A stretch of DNA of 64,000 bases from VRUE01 sp963840565 (lineage in GTDB: Bacteria > Actinomycetota > Thermoleophilia > Solirubrobacterales > 70-9): NCBI GenBank assembly GCA_963840565.1, contig CAWIZH010000004.1, positions 1 to 64,000 on the forward strand. The letters run 5' to 3'. A program made the position numbers and the translations under genes. Below the pieces are notes generated by a model. It was not told the DNA's origin, did not search any database, and saw only the letters and a program-made list of their open reading frames with translations. Shown here piece by piece: positions 35,642 to 43,757 of the stretch. The number at the start of each line of letters is the position of its first letter. Position 1 is the first letter of the stretch.

Positions 35642-35797
35642 GAGGGATTGGTTGACCCTCTGGTCGAATGTCGCCGAAGGCGGCCGCTGCACTCGTGATT
35701 CTCAGCGCGGCGCCAGCCGCGCTCTTCGATTGTCGCTAAGCGCATGCAAAGCATGTGCGTGCGACATCAATTCGAGCAGAGGGTCAACCAATCCCTC
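35642..35797. repeat. Palindromic element E5 (core type B, inverted relative to E4)
   Basis: Terminal inverted repeats of 27 bp with one mismatch (35642-35668 and 35771-35797) enclose a 102-bp interior. The reverse complement of the interior matches E4, but hairpin sequences differ while pairing is kept: 35704-35711 with 35716-35723 (loop gcca), and 35742-35747 with 35751-35756. It ends ten bases before the acyl-CoA ligase stop. Confidence 0.85.
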
Positions 35798-35807
35798 TCG
35801 CCTACCG

Positions 35808-37589
35808 CTAACTCGCGTAGAGCTTCTCGATCTCGTCTTCGTGCTTGCTGGCGACGACGGCGCGCTTGACCTTCAAGGTCGGCGTCAGCTCGCCTGTTTC
35901 CTGGGAGAGGTCGTGGGGGAGGATCGCCACCTTCTTTACCTGCTCGACCCGGGCGAATTTCTCGTTGATCGTTGCCACGTGGTCTTCGATCGCTTTTTGC
36001 ACCTCGGCGTTGGTGGCGAGCTGGGCCGGGTCTTCGGGCAGGCTGTGCTCCTTGGCGTAGGCGATCGCGTCTTCGGGGTCGAGTGTGACCAGGGCGACCA
36101 GGTAGGGCTTGCGGTCGCCGACGACGACGCACTGGGAGACCAGTGGGTGCTGCTTGATTTCGTTCTCGAGGTTGGCCGGGGTGATGTTCTTGCCGCCGGC
36201 GGTGATGATGATGTCCTTCTTGCGGCCGGTGATCTTGATGAAGCCGTCGGCGTCGATCTCACCGATGTCGCCGGTGTGCAGCCAGCCGTCGACGATCGCC
36301 TCGCGGGTCGCCTCCTCGTTCTTGTAGTAGCCCTGGAAGACGTTGGGGCCCTTGACCAGGATCTCGCCGTCCTCGGCGATCTTCACCTCGCAGCCGGGGA
36401 AAGGCCTGCCGATCGTGCCGACCTTGAAGTCGTCGGGGGTGGAGATCGTCGCTGCGGTCGAGGTCTCGGTCATGCCCCAGCCCTCGAGCACGAGTACCCC
36501 CGCCGCGTCGAAGAAGCGCAGGATCTCGGGGCTGATCGGGGCGGCGCCGGAGACGGCGAGCCGCAGGTTGCCGCCGAAGAGGCCGCGGATCTTCGAGAGC
36601 ACCTGCTTGTCGGCGAATTCGTAGCTCTTGCGCAGGAAGAAGCCGGGTTTGCGCCCGCCGCGTTCGGCGGCACGCATCTTCTTGCCGGTCTCGATCGACC
36701 AGTCGAAGATCGCCTTTTTGATCCCGCCCTCTTTCTCCATGCCGCTGCTGGCGGCGGTGTAGATCTTCTCGAAGATGCGCGGCACCGAGGGGAAGTAGGT
36801 CGGTTTCAGTTCGGCCAGGTTGGGCAGGATCTTCTGCGGGTCGCGCTCCCAGTAGGCGATCGTGGTGCCGAGGTCGAAGCTGCCGAACTGGATCAGCAGG
36901 GCGAAGGAGTGGGCGAGGGGGAGGTAGAGGTAGGTGACGTCCTCCTCCTCGATCACGCTGGTCTCGTTGACCATGTTGAGCATCGAGCGGTAGTTGCCGT
37001 GGCTGATGATGCAGCCCTTGGGCGGGCCAGTCGTCCCGGAGGTGTAGATGAAGGTGCAGATGTCATCGGTTGTCACGGATTTCCAGCGCGCCTCCCACTC
37101 GGCCGCATCGCGGCGCTCGCCCCGCGCGGCGAGGTCATCGAGCGAGATCGCGTCCTCGCTGCTGCCGGTCATTCGCACCACGTGCTCGAGCAGTGGCAGC
37201 TGGTCGCGGACGGCGCGGATCTTCTCCAGCTGTTCGTCGTCCTCGACCACGACGACCTTGGCATCGGAGTTCTCCAGCACGTACTGGCACTCCTCGGGCG
37301 AGTTGGTCTGGTAGATCGGCACGACGACCGCACCGGCTGAGAGCGCGGCGAAGTCGAAGTAGGTCCACTCGGCGCGCGTGTTGGCGAGGATCGAGACCTT
37401 GTCGCCCTTGCTCACCCCGAGGTCGATCAGGCCGAGCGAGAGCGAGCGCACCGTCTCCAGTACCTGATCGAAACTGCGGCTGACCCATTCGTCGCCCTGC
37501 TTGAAGCGCAGCGCGGGCGCGCTGCCGTAAAGCTTGGCGGAAAGCGGCAGCAGGTCCGCCAGCGTGGCCGATTTAGTTCCCCGCTCCAT
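35808..37589 (-). CDS. Long-chain fatty acid-CoA ligase
   Basis: The protein is 593 residues of the AMP-forming (ANL) superfamily. The phosphate-binding motif is YTSGTTGPPKG near residue 180. The adenylate-forming segment GWGMTETSTAATIS, then GWLHTGDIGEIDADGFIKITGRKKD, and the C-terminal catalytic-lysine region are present. It activates fatty acids with ATP and CoA for degradation or lipid synthesis. The general build (TLADLLPLSAKLYGSAPALRF start, insertion before the TGD motif) fits the FACL/FadD15-like group. It is transcribed after a small DNA-binding-like gene on the same strand, 24 bases away. Confidence 0.94.
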   Translation of the reverse strand: MERGTKSATLADLLPLSAKLYGSAPALRFKQGDEWVSRSFDQVLETVRSLSLGLIDLGVSKGDKVSILANTRAEWTYFDFAALSAGAVVVPIYQTNSPEECQYVLENSDAKVVVVEDDEQLEKIRAVRDQLPLLEHVVRMTGSSEDAISLDDLAARGERRDAAEWEARWKSVTTDDICTFIYTSGTTGPPKGCIISHGNYRSMLNMVNETSVIEEEDVTYLYLPLAHSFALLIQFGSFDLGTTIAYWERDPQKILPNLAELKPTYFPSVPRIFEKIYTAASSGMEKEGGIKKAIFDWSIETGKKMRAAERGGRKPGFFLRKSYEFADKQVLSKIRGLFGGNLRLAVSGAAPISPEILRFFDAAGVLVLEGWGMTETSTAATISTPDDFKVGTIGRPFPGCEVKIAEDGEILVKGPNVFQGYYKNEEATREAIVDGWLHTGDIGEIDADGFIKITGRKKDIIITAGGKNITPANLENEIKQHPLVSQCVVVGDRKPYLVALVTLDPEDAIAYAKEHSLPEDPAQLATNAEVQKAIEDHVATINEKFARVEQVKKVAILPHDLSQETGELTPTLKVKRAVVASKHEDEIEKLYAS

Positions 37590-37613
37590 GCGGGGGAGGA
37601 GTCTAGTTAAGAG

Positions 37614-37799
37614 CTAGCTGGGGCGGGCTTGCTGCGACTGGCCCTGAGTCGGCGTGCTGCGCAGCGAGCTCTGGAAGAGGGACTTGTCGATGCGGCCGTG
37701 GAAGATCGGAACGCCCATCTGCACGCATCTGCCGATCACCTCCTGCCGCTTCATGTGAAGTTCTTCGGCAAGCTCGGACGGGGTGAGGTGATTGGCCAC
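37614..37799 (-). CDS. Small helix-turn-helix-like protein
   Basis: The protein is 61 residues. I chose the GTG at 37799, with GGAGG seven bases upstream, over longer frames. The sequence LTPSELAEELHMKRQEVIGRCVQMG reads as a helix-turn-helix of the MerR/excisionase or IF2-N type: a short helix, a turn, then a recognition-like helix. IFHGRIDKSLF resembles the wing. It could be a transcription regulator of the adjacent acyl-CoA ligase gene. The family is not certain. Confidence 0.65.
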   Translation of the reverse strand: MANHLTPSELAEELHMKRQEVIGRCVQMGVPIFHGRIDKSLFQSSLRSTPTQGQSQQARPS

Positions 37800-37920
37800 G
37801 GCGGACCTCCCAGGTCGTTGAAATCGGGTAGGCAGATATTTACCCCAGAAGGCGGACGTGTCAAACCGTTGGGGCGGGTCTGCGGGAATCCCCGGACCGG
37901 CGAGTCGCGATAATGCCGTG

Positions 37921-38670
37921 ATGCCCACCGTCACCCCGGACCAAGGTGCCGAGCCGGTTGCCGTGCCGATCCCGCGAAAAGGGCGGATCTGGGTCATTCT
38001 CGGCCTCGCTCTCGCCCTCGCGGCGCTCGGCTACGCGGTCGTCAACATCGCCACCCAAAAGGCCGGCCGCGACGTCGTTCGCCTCGCCGGCATCGCCGAA
38101 GCGCAGGAAATCTTCGGCGGCGTGCCGCAGGAAGGCGACCGGCTCGGCTCCTCCGACGCGCCGGTTTCGATCCAGATCTTCAACGACCTGCAGTGCTCCA
38201 GCTGCCGTGAAGACTTCCTCAGCACGATTCCCGGCCTGGTCAACGCCCACGTGCGACCGGGCGACGTGCAGCTGCTCTACCGCCATTACTCGGTCAGCGA
38301 AAGCCCCCAGGAGCTCGGCTTCTACGGCGCCGAAGCGGCGGCGGCGCAGGGCTACGGCTGGCAGTACACCTACCTCTTCTTCCGCAACCAGAGCGAGGCG
38401 AAACGCTTCGGCATCGACCAGGACTACCTCGACTCGGTCGCGGGCGGGATCGAGGAACTGAACGAGCCCGAATGGCTGGAATACCTCGAAGATCACGGCG
38501 GTTCCGACGGAACGATCAGCAAGCAGCTGCAGAGCTACGACGAACTCGGCACCGAACTCGGTATCCGCACTCGCCAGGCCGCGATCGTCAACGGTCCTGA
38601 CGGTACGCGCACCCTTCAGGACGGTCCGAGCCTGGCCCGGATCGAAGCGGCGATCGAAGCCGTTCAGTAG
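37921..38670 (+). CDS. Membrane-anchored thioredoxin-fold (DsbA-like) protein
   Basis: The protein is 249 residues from ATG 37921. A transmembrane anchor (about residues 23-43, IWVILGLALALAALGYAVV) is followed by an extracytoplasmic DsbA/thioredoxin-like domain. The active site CSSC is near residues 92-95 in NDLQCSSCRED. The C-terminal half (SPQELGFYGAEAAAAQGYGWQYTYLFF) matches the helical insertion of DsbA-family proteins. It likely forms or isomerises disulfides in exported proteins, relevant given the many exported cysteine-containing proteins downstream. The Shine-Dalgarno is weak. Confidence 0.88.
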   Translation: MPTVTPDQGAEPVAVPIPRKGRIWVILGLALALAALGYAVVNIATQKAGRDVVRLAGIAEAQEIFGGVPQEGDRLGSSDAPVSIQIFNDLQCSSCREDFLSTIPGLVNAHVRPGDVQLLYRHYSVSESPQELGFYGAEAAAAQGYGWQYTYLFFRNQSEAKRFGIDQDYLDSVAGGIEELNEPEWLEYLEDHGGSDGTISKQLQSYDELGTELGIRTRQAAIVNGPDGTRTLQDGPSLARIEAAIEAVQ

Positions 38671-38703
38671 TTACGGCGCCGGTCTGGGATAATCGCCGCC
38701 TCT

Positions 38704-38777
38704 CGGGGCGTGGCGCAGCCTGGTAGCGCGCACCGTTCGGGTCGGTGAGGTCCCCGGTTCAAATCCGGGCGCCCCGA
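38704..38777 (+). tRNA. tRNA-Pro (anticodon CGG)
   Basis: This is a full 74-base cloverleaf. The acceptor stem cggggcg (38704-38710) pairs with cgccccg (38770-38776), with discriminator A38777. The anticodon stem caccg/cggtg encloses the loop ttcgggt, giving CGG at 38738-38740. The T-arm carries the ggttcaaatcc signature. CCA is not encoded. Confidence 0.96.
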
Positions 38778-38839
38778 TGAGGCGCTCTGCGCGCGCGGCC
38801 GCGACTTTCGCTCGCGCAGAGGGTCATTTGTTGGGAAGC

Positions 38840-39955
38840 ATGCGCAGACTCCTTCTCATTCTCCTGACCGCGGCGCTGCTGGCGCTGACCCCGGCTACGG
38901 CCGGGTCGTCGCTGGTTGTCGCAGCGCCGCACGGGTTCATCGGGATCTCGCCGCAGGGACCCACCGACAGTGCCGACTACGGGCTGATGCAGCTGGCCGG
39001 AATCGAAAGCGTGCGCTTGCCGATGAACTGGGAGAGCACCGAGCCGCTGGCTTCTGATCGCTACGAACCCGATTGGTCGGACTTCGACAGCCAGGTTGCT
39101 CATGCTGCTGAGCATGGGATGACCGTCTTCCCCTTTCTCTGGGGCACACCGGAATGGGTCGCCCCGTATCCCGGCGCTGAACCGGTGGAAAGCGCCCGGC
39201 AGCGCCAAGCCTGGACCAACTTCCTGCGCGCCGCTGTCGAACGCTACGGCCCCGCCGGCGAATTCTGGCTTGAAAATCCGGAACTTCCCCGCCTGCCGAT
39301 TCGCCGCTGGGAAATTTGGAACGAGGAGAACATCGTCACCTTCTCCCATCGCCCCAATCCGCAGCGCTTTGCTGAACTGATCCGGGTCTCCGGCCGCCTG
39401 CTGCACAGCGTCGACCCCGGCTCACAGGTGATCGTCGGCGGCTTCTTCGGTCGCCCCTTGCAGACGCCACCCAACGTTCAATCGGGGGACTTCCTCTCGC
39501 GCCTGTACCGAGCGCGGAGGGTGAAGCCCTTCTTCGACGGCATCGCGCTGCACCCCTATGTGGCCGATGCGGGGGCGATGCGGTCGGAGATCATCAACCT
39601 GCGCCGAGTGATGAGCGTTCACCATGATGCTTCGACGCCGCTGTACGTGACCGAGCTTGGCTGGGGCTCCGCCAGCTTCGAGTCCCGCTGGGAGCGAGGG
39701 CCGGCCGGGCAGGCCCGCGAACTCGACCGGGCCTTCGCGATGCTGACGGGCAACCGGCAGCGCTGGCGCATCGGCGGCGTCTGGTGGTTCTCCTGGGCTG
39801 ATCTGTCAGGTGCCTGTCAGTTCTGCGATTCGGCCGGGCTGCTCACCAGCGACCGTGAAGCGAAGCCTTCCTGGTACCGCTTCAACGCCTGGACGGGGGG
39901 CGATGCGGAAACGGTGCCGCGCGCTTCCGCCCGGGCGCTGCGGATCTCGCCCTAA
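38840..39955 (+). CDS. Secreted glycoside hydrolase, clan GH-A type
   Basis: The protein is 371 residues from ATG 38840, with GGGA upstream and an immediate signal peptide (RRLLLILLTAALLALTPATA). It has a TIM-barrel pattern: GLMQLAGIESVRLPMNWEST near residue 50, the acid/base glutamate in RRWEIWNEEN near residue 162 and the likely nucleophile glutamate in LYVTELGWGS near residue 270. These two glutamates on strands 4 and 7 define clan GH-A (GH5/GH39-like). It would hydrolyse a beta-glycan outside the cell. A starting frame inside the tRNA gene was rejected. Confidence 0.85.
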   Translation: MRRLLLILLTAALLALTPATAGSSLVVAAPHGFIGISPQGPTDSADYGLMQLAGIESVRLPMNWESTEPLASDRYEPDWSDFDSQVAHAAEHGMTVFPFLWGTPEWVAPYPGAEPVESARQRQAWTNFLRAAVERYGPAGEFWLENPELPRLPIRRWEIWNEENIVTFSHRPNPQRFAELIRVSGRLLHSVDPGSQVIVGGFFGRPLQTPPNVQSGDFLSRLYRARRVKPFFDGIALHPYVADAGAMRSEIINLRRVMSVHHDASTPLYVTELGWGSASFESRWERGPAGQARELDRAFAMLTGNRQRWRIGGVWWFSWADLSGACQFCDSAGLLTSDREAKPSWYRFNAWTGGDAETVPRASARALRISP

Positions 39956-40100
39956 CGCCCCGCGCCGGCCGGCCTCTATGCGCCGGGCTAGGCGAAGCCC
40001 TGGCCGCGTAGCTTGCAGATTTCGGTGTGGACTTCTGAAGCGGAGCGAGTTACTGTCTTTTCGGTAGCGGCGGGGGTTGTTGAGGCTTTCTGGGAGGCAA

Positions 40101-41903
40101 ATGGACCTGATCGTGATAGCGGTGCTGGTGGTTGCGCTTGCCGCGCTTTGCGGCTGGCTTGCCGTCCTGCTGATGCGAGGGAGGAGGGCGCAGCACCGCT
40201 TTGAGATCCTCGGTGAGGTGGCCGGGGCCTCGGAAGCCGCCGGCTCGCTGGAGGAGACGCTGAAAGCGATCTGCGATGTCCTCGTCCCCGAGATCGCCGA
40301 CTTCTGCGCGATCGACGTGATCGAGGGCGATCGTCCCCGTCGCGTCGCGGTGCGGGTCGCCCCGGGCGCCGGCGCGGGGGTCGAGCGCGGGTTCTGGGAG
40401 CGTGAGCCCTCGGTGCCGGAGCGGATGGTCGAGGGCGACAACGGCGACTCCCTCGACCCCCGCTTCATCGAGCGGATGTCGGAGGCGCATTTGCGCGCGC
40501 TCGCCCATGACGATGGCCCGGATCTGGAATTCCTGCGCGGGCTGGGCGTCCGCTCGGCGATCACCCTCGCCCTGCAGGCAAGGGGGCAGGTGACCGGTGC
40601 GCTGACCCTCGGCGTCGCCTGGTCGGGGCGGCGCTACCGGCGCAACGACGCCCATTTCGCCTGGATCCTCGCCGGCCGCATCGCCCTCGCCCTCGACAAC
40701 GGTGGCCTCTTCGCCGACCTCGAGCGGGCGGAGCGGGAACGAGCCGAGATCGCCGAGACCCTGCAGCACGGCCTCCTGCCGCCACCCCTACCGCACCTTT
40801 CTGGCTGGTCCCTGGCCGCGATGTACCGGCCCGCCGGGGCGGAGAACGAGGTCGGCGGCGACTTCTACGACACCTTCCGCGTGCCCGGCGGCTGGATGCT
40901 GGTGATCGGCGACGTCACCGGGCGCGGCGCCGAGGCTGCCTCGATCACCGCTCTCGCCCGCTACACGCTTCGCACCGCTGCCATCCTCACCAACGATCCC
41001 GAGGTCGCCCTCGCGACCCTCAATCGCGCCCTGCTTGCCCGTGGGGGCACGGCGCTGTGCAGCGTCGCCGCGCTGGCGCTGAGCGACGACCCCGAGCAAC
41101 CGGTGCGGCTCGCGGTGGCAGGCCACCCGCCGCCACTCCTGGTCGACGGCGAAGCGGTGACCGAAGTGGCTGGGTCGGACCCTGTGCTCGGCGCCTTCGC
41201 CGACGTCAATTGGGCGATCGAGCAGACCTCCTTCGAGCCCGGCCAGCAGATCGTCCTGGTGACGGACGGGATCATCGAGGCAGCCGGTGACCTGGGTCGC
41301 TTCGGCGAGGAGCGGCTGCGGGCAGAGCTTGCTGGAGCCAACAACCCCGCCCTTGCTGTTCGGCGGCTCGAGGGCGCCTTGCACGGTTTCACCGATGGCG
41401 CGCTCGACGACGACGTGGCGATCTTGGCGCTCACCCGCTCGGGCGGCGAACGCTCCACCGTGACGGATCAGCCGCCGCAGGCCTCGCCCGGCAGAGCGAT
41501 CGACGATGCCTACGAGGCATTGGTCGGGCGCCTCTTTCACGCCTTCAACCAGCGCGACGCAGTGGCGATCGTTTCGCTCTGCGCCCCGGAGATGGAGTTC
41601 TTCACCGTCACCGGGGGGGAGGCCGGGCATGACGCTCCCTACCGAGGGCCGGACGGCCTGCGCGAATACCTCGGCGACGTCGAACGCATCTGGGAAGCGC
41701 TGTTGATCACGCTCGGTTCGGTCGAGCGGCAGGGGAGCCGTCTCCTTGCCTCGGGTCGCGTCTACGTGCGCAGCCGCGAGCTGGGCATCCGCGACATGCC
41801 CGTTGCCTGGATCTGGAACGTCGAAGACGGCCTCTTCGTCCGCGGCGAGGTCTTCGTCGACCCGGCCGAGGCGATCGCGCGCTTCGATCGCGCCGTCGCC
41901 TGA
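40101..41903 (+). CDS. GAF / SpoIIE-type phosphatase with a C-terminal SnoaL-like domain
   Basis: The protein is 600 residues; the start at ATG 40101 has GGGAGG upstream. A transmembrane helix (LIVIAVLVVALAALCGWLAVL) leads to a GAF-like sensor region (about residues 35-205) and a PP2C/SpoIIE phosphatase domain (about 225-445) with the metal-binding patterns ENEVGGDFYDTF, VIGDVTGRG, VTDGIIEA and DDDVAILAL. The last roughly 130 residues resemble a SnoaL/NTF2 fold (VGRLFHAFNQRDAVAIVSL). Such phosphatases usually dephosphorylate anti-anti-sigma factors, which fits the sigma/anti-sigma genes at 53-55 kb. The SnoaL-like fusion is unusual. Confidence 0.88.
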   Translation: MDLIVIAVLVVALAALCGWLAVLLMRGRRAQHRFEILGEVAGASEAAGSLEETLKAICDVLVPEIADFCAIDVIEGDRPRRVAVRVAPGAGAGVERGFWEREPSVPERMVEGDNGDSLDPRFIERMSEAHLRALAHDDGPDLEFLRGLGVRSAITLALQARGQVTGALTLGVAWSGRRYRRNDAHFAWILAGRIALALDNGGLFADLERAERERAEIAETLQHGLLPPPLPHLSGWSLAAMYRPAGAENEVGGDFYDTFRVPGGWMLVIGDVTGRGAEAASITALARYTLRTAAILTNDPEVALATLNRALLARGGTALCSVAALALSDDPEQPVRLAVAGHPPPLLVDGEAVTEVAGSDPVLGAFADVNWAIEQTSFEPGQQIVLVTDGIIEAAGDLGRFGEERLRAELAGANNPALAVRRLEGALHGFTDGALDDDVAILALTRSGGERSTVTDQPPQASPGRAIDDAYEALVGRLFHAFNQRDAVAIVSLCAPEMEFFTVTGGEAGHDAPYRGPDGLREYLGDVERIWEALLITLGSVERQGSRLLASGRVYVRSRELGIRDMPVAWIWNVEDGLFVRGEVFVDPAEAIARFDRAVA

Positions 41904-42061
41904 ACCGCAAGCGCTCGCCTCGTCAATACCCGCGGCGGGCATTCGCGCCGATTCGTGCGAGCGCAACGCCGTACGCGCGCCGATCCGCGCACGCGCCAAA
42001 ATCGCATCCAAGTATTTGCAGGGAAAACGCGGGTAGCCGCCGCATCCATCCTAAGGATTTC

Positions 42062-42090
42062 TTGACTAAACGGCGGCCGGGTGTTCAATC
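42062..42090 (+). promoter_or_regulatory. Possible promoter before the TTA-rich gene
   Basis: TTGACT at 42062-42067 resembles a -35 box. About 17 bases downstream the sequence tcaatc, or the overlapping cttaag, is only a weak -10 match. The region is locally AT-rich. Offered as a candidate only. Confidence 0.3.
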
Positions 42091-42140
42091 TTAAGAGTCG
42101 AAAACTAGCTCGGTCAACCGTGCCGGGAAGGGAGTTCAAA

Positions 42141-42797
42141 GTGAGACTCATCAAGATGTTCGGCCTAGCCGGACTCGTGGTTGTGGCTGCAATGGCGTTT
42201 GTCGGTGCCACCTCAGCATCGGCAACCACGACACAGCTCTGCAAAGTTCATAAAGAGCCGTGTCCAGCCGGCAGCGCTGTGACAAGCATCCATATGGTCA
42301 ACGTGGGCGCAGTCCCGGTCCTCTTAAATTCAACAGCAGACGTCTTATGCTTATCGGTCTTAGCCGTTGGCACGCCCTTAGAATTAGCCAGCCCTCAGAT
42401 CGTCGACGTCACGCAATTCACCTTTAGCAACTGCGGTACGAATGCGGCCCACAACAACTGCACGGTGACGGCGTTGGAATTGCCCAAACTGAGCGTATTA
42501 AAGACGGCGTTAAACTTAGGTACGCTGACTGCTCCCACGGGGGCGGGCGAAGGCAGGACGAACGTCAAATGTACGATTCTCGGTTTCATTAAAATCAACT
42601 GCGACTACAAAGGCGCCGGGCTGTCTTTCGGAGTCGAAGGAGCAGGTCACACGGCGACCGCGGGTCATGGAATGCTGACCTCGCTGAAAACGTCTCTGCC
42701 GCTGTCCGAATCGTTAGAAGGTGGAGGTCTGTGTCCGTCAACATCTTCTATCGACGCCTTACTTGAACCGTTAGAAGATACATACATCGTCTCGTAG
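42141..42797 (+). CDS. Exported protein of unknown function, rich in TTA codons
   Basis: The protein is 218 residues from GTG 42141, chosen for the strong upstream GGGAAGGGAG; ATG 42156 is possible. A signal peptide (MFGLAGLVVVAAMAFVGATSASA) precedes a domain with eight cysteines and hydrophobic strands (VDVTQFTFSNCG; CTILGFIKINCDYKG). I do not recognise the family by name, although the TFSNCG style is common in this bacterial group. Twelve leucines are encoded by TTA, extraordinary in this GC-rich window where other genes almost never use it. A terminator-like hairpin follows. Confidence 0.75.
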   Translation: MRLIKMFGLAGLVVVAAMAFVGATSASATTTQLCKVHKEPCPAGSAVTSIHMVNVGAVPVLLNSTADVLCLSVLAVGTPLELASPQIVDVTQFTFSNCGTNAAHNNCTVTALELPKLSVLKTALNLGTLTAPTGAGEGRTNVKCTILGFIKINCDYKGAGLSFGVEGAGHTATAGHGMLTSLKTSLPLSESLEGGGLCPSTSSIDALLEPLEDTYIVS

Positions 42798-42831
42798 CGA
42801 CCGCTAAGGGACAGCCACAGAACTAGGAATG

Positions 42832-42865
42832 GGCCGCCCTGGGCACTGAGTTGCCTGGGGCGGCC
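42832..42865 (+). terminator. Hairpin terminator after the TTA-rich gene
   Basis: An 8-bp perfect stem (ggccgccc at 42832-42839 with gggcggcc at 42858-42865) begins 34 bases after the stop codon. No long T-run follows. Confidence 0.5.
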
Positions 42866-42907
42866 ATCCTGTTGACGACTTCTCTTCGAACGGTCTGGTA
42901 TCGGTAC

Positions 42908-42936
42908 TTGACAAGTATTCAAGCCTACTTTAGCCT
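42908..42936 (+). promoter_or_regulatory. Candidate sigma-70-type promoter for the collagen-like gene
   Basis: A perfect TTGACA at 42908-42913 is separated by 17 bases from TAGCCT at 42931-42936, which fits TAnnnT. It would give a leader of about 100 bases before the ATG at 43041. Confidence 0.45.
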
Positions 42937-43040
42937 GACTCCAACTAGCTAAAGCTGGTGCCAGGGAATTGGGAAACGGGAGAGAGGCATGCCCCTCCTC
43001 GGCTTGTGGTGCCGGCCTGTCATGGGAGGAGTGCAAGCTG

Positions 43041-43736
43041 ATGTACTCAATATTGAGAAACCGCTTCGGCGTACCCGGGGTGATTTCAGTCGTTGCGCTG
43101 GTCTTCGCGATGCTGGGCGGTGCCTACGCTGCCGGCGGCGATACCGGCGGCAAGGCCACGAGCTCGGCAAAGGCGAAGAAGGGACCGAGGGGCCCGAAGG
43201 GTCCCAAGGGTGACACCGGAGCAGTGGGCCCACAGGGTCCAGCCGGCGCCAACGGCAAAGACGGTGCGAACGGTAAAGAAGGCGCCATTGGCAAAGAAGG
43301 TAAAACGGGCTTCACGGCGACCCTTCCAGCCGGCGCGACCGAGACCGGTGCCTGGGGTGGGACGGGCAATAACGAAGAAGGCTTTCTCGGGCCGCTCACC
43401 TTTCCGATCCCACTGACGGCTGAGATCACGGAAGCTCACGTCAAGGGCATCAAGCTGGGCGGTGCGGTGCCGGCCGAGTGTGAAGACGCCGCTCACGCGG
43501 GAACGGCAAGTGCGGCCAACCCTGAGGCAGACCCGGGATACCTCTGTGTATACGTCGGATTTGACCCCCAGGAAAACAACAACAACCCGAGCGTGGTCAA
43601 GGCGTCGGAGGCCTTCGCAGCAGGGGCATCGACGACCGGGGGCATTGTCTTTGGCGCCGGACAAGGGCCGGAAGTCCCCTACTGGGGCACTTTTGCCGTC
43701 ACCGGCTGCGGCGGTGTGGAATTCCCTTGCCCGTAG
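43041..43736 (+). CDS. Exported protein with a collagen-like repeat
   Basis: The protein is 231 residues from ATG 43041 (GGAGGA ten bases upstream; longer frames start in the leader). A signal or anchor segment (PGVISVVALVFAMLGGAYA) is followed by about 14 Gly-X-Y triplets (for example GPRGPKGPKGDTG and GPAGANGKDGANG), then a beta-rich C-terminal domain with two cysteine pairs (ECEDAAHAG...YLCVYVG, TGCGGVEFPC). Collagen-like stretches form triple helices, so the protein is probably trimeric at the cell surface. The C-terminal domain could be the trimerisation head or ligand-binding part. Confidence 0.85.
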   Translation: MYSILRNRFGVPGVISVVALVFAMLGGAYAAGGDTGGKATSSAKAKKGPRGPKGPKGDTGAVGPQGPAGANGKDGANGKEGAIGKEGKTGFTATLPAGATETGAWGGTGNNEEGFLGPLTFPIPLTAEITEAHVKGIKLGGAVPAECEDAAHAGTASAANPEADPGYLCVYVGFDPQENNNNPSVVKASEAFAAGASTTGGIVFGAGQGPEVPYWGTFAVTGCGGVEFPCP

Positions 43737-43757
43737 TTCGCCGGGACATGCGAGGGA

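Noticed and set aside
35363..35797. E4 and E5 as a CRISPR array or an insertion sequence
   Set aside because: There are only two inverted copies, no regular spacers and no transposase frame between them.
38777..38839. In-frame start of the glycoside hydrolase inside the tRNA gene 3' end
   Set aside because: The ATG at 38840 has a Shine-Dalgarno and begins directly with a signal peptide. The upstream codons are the tRNA tail.
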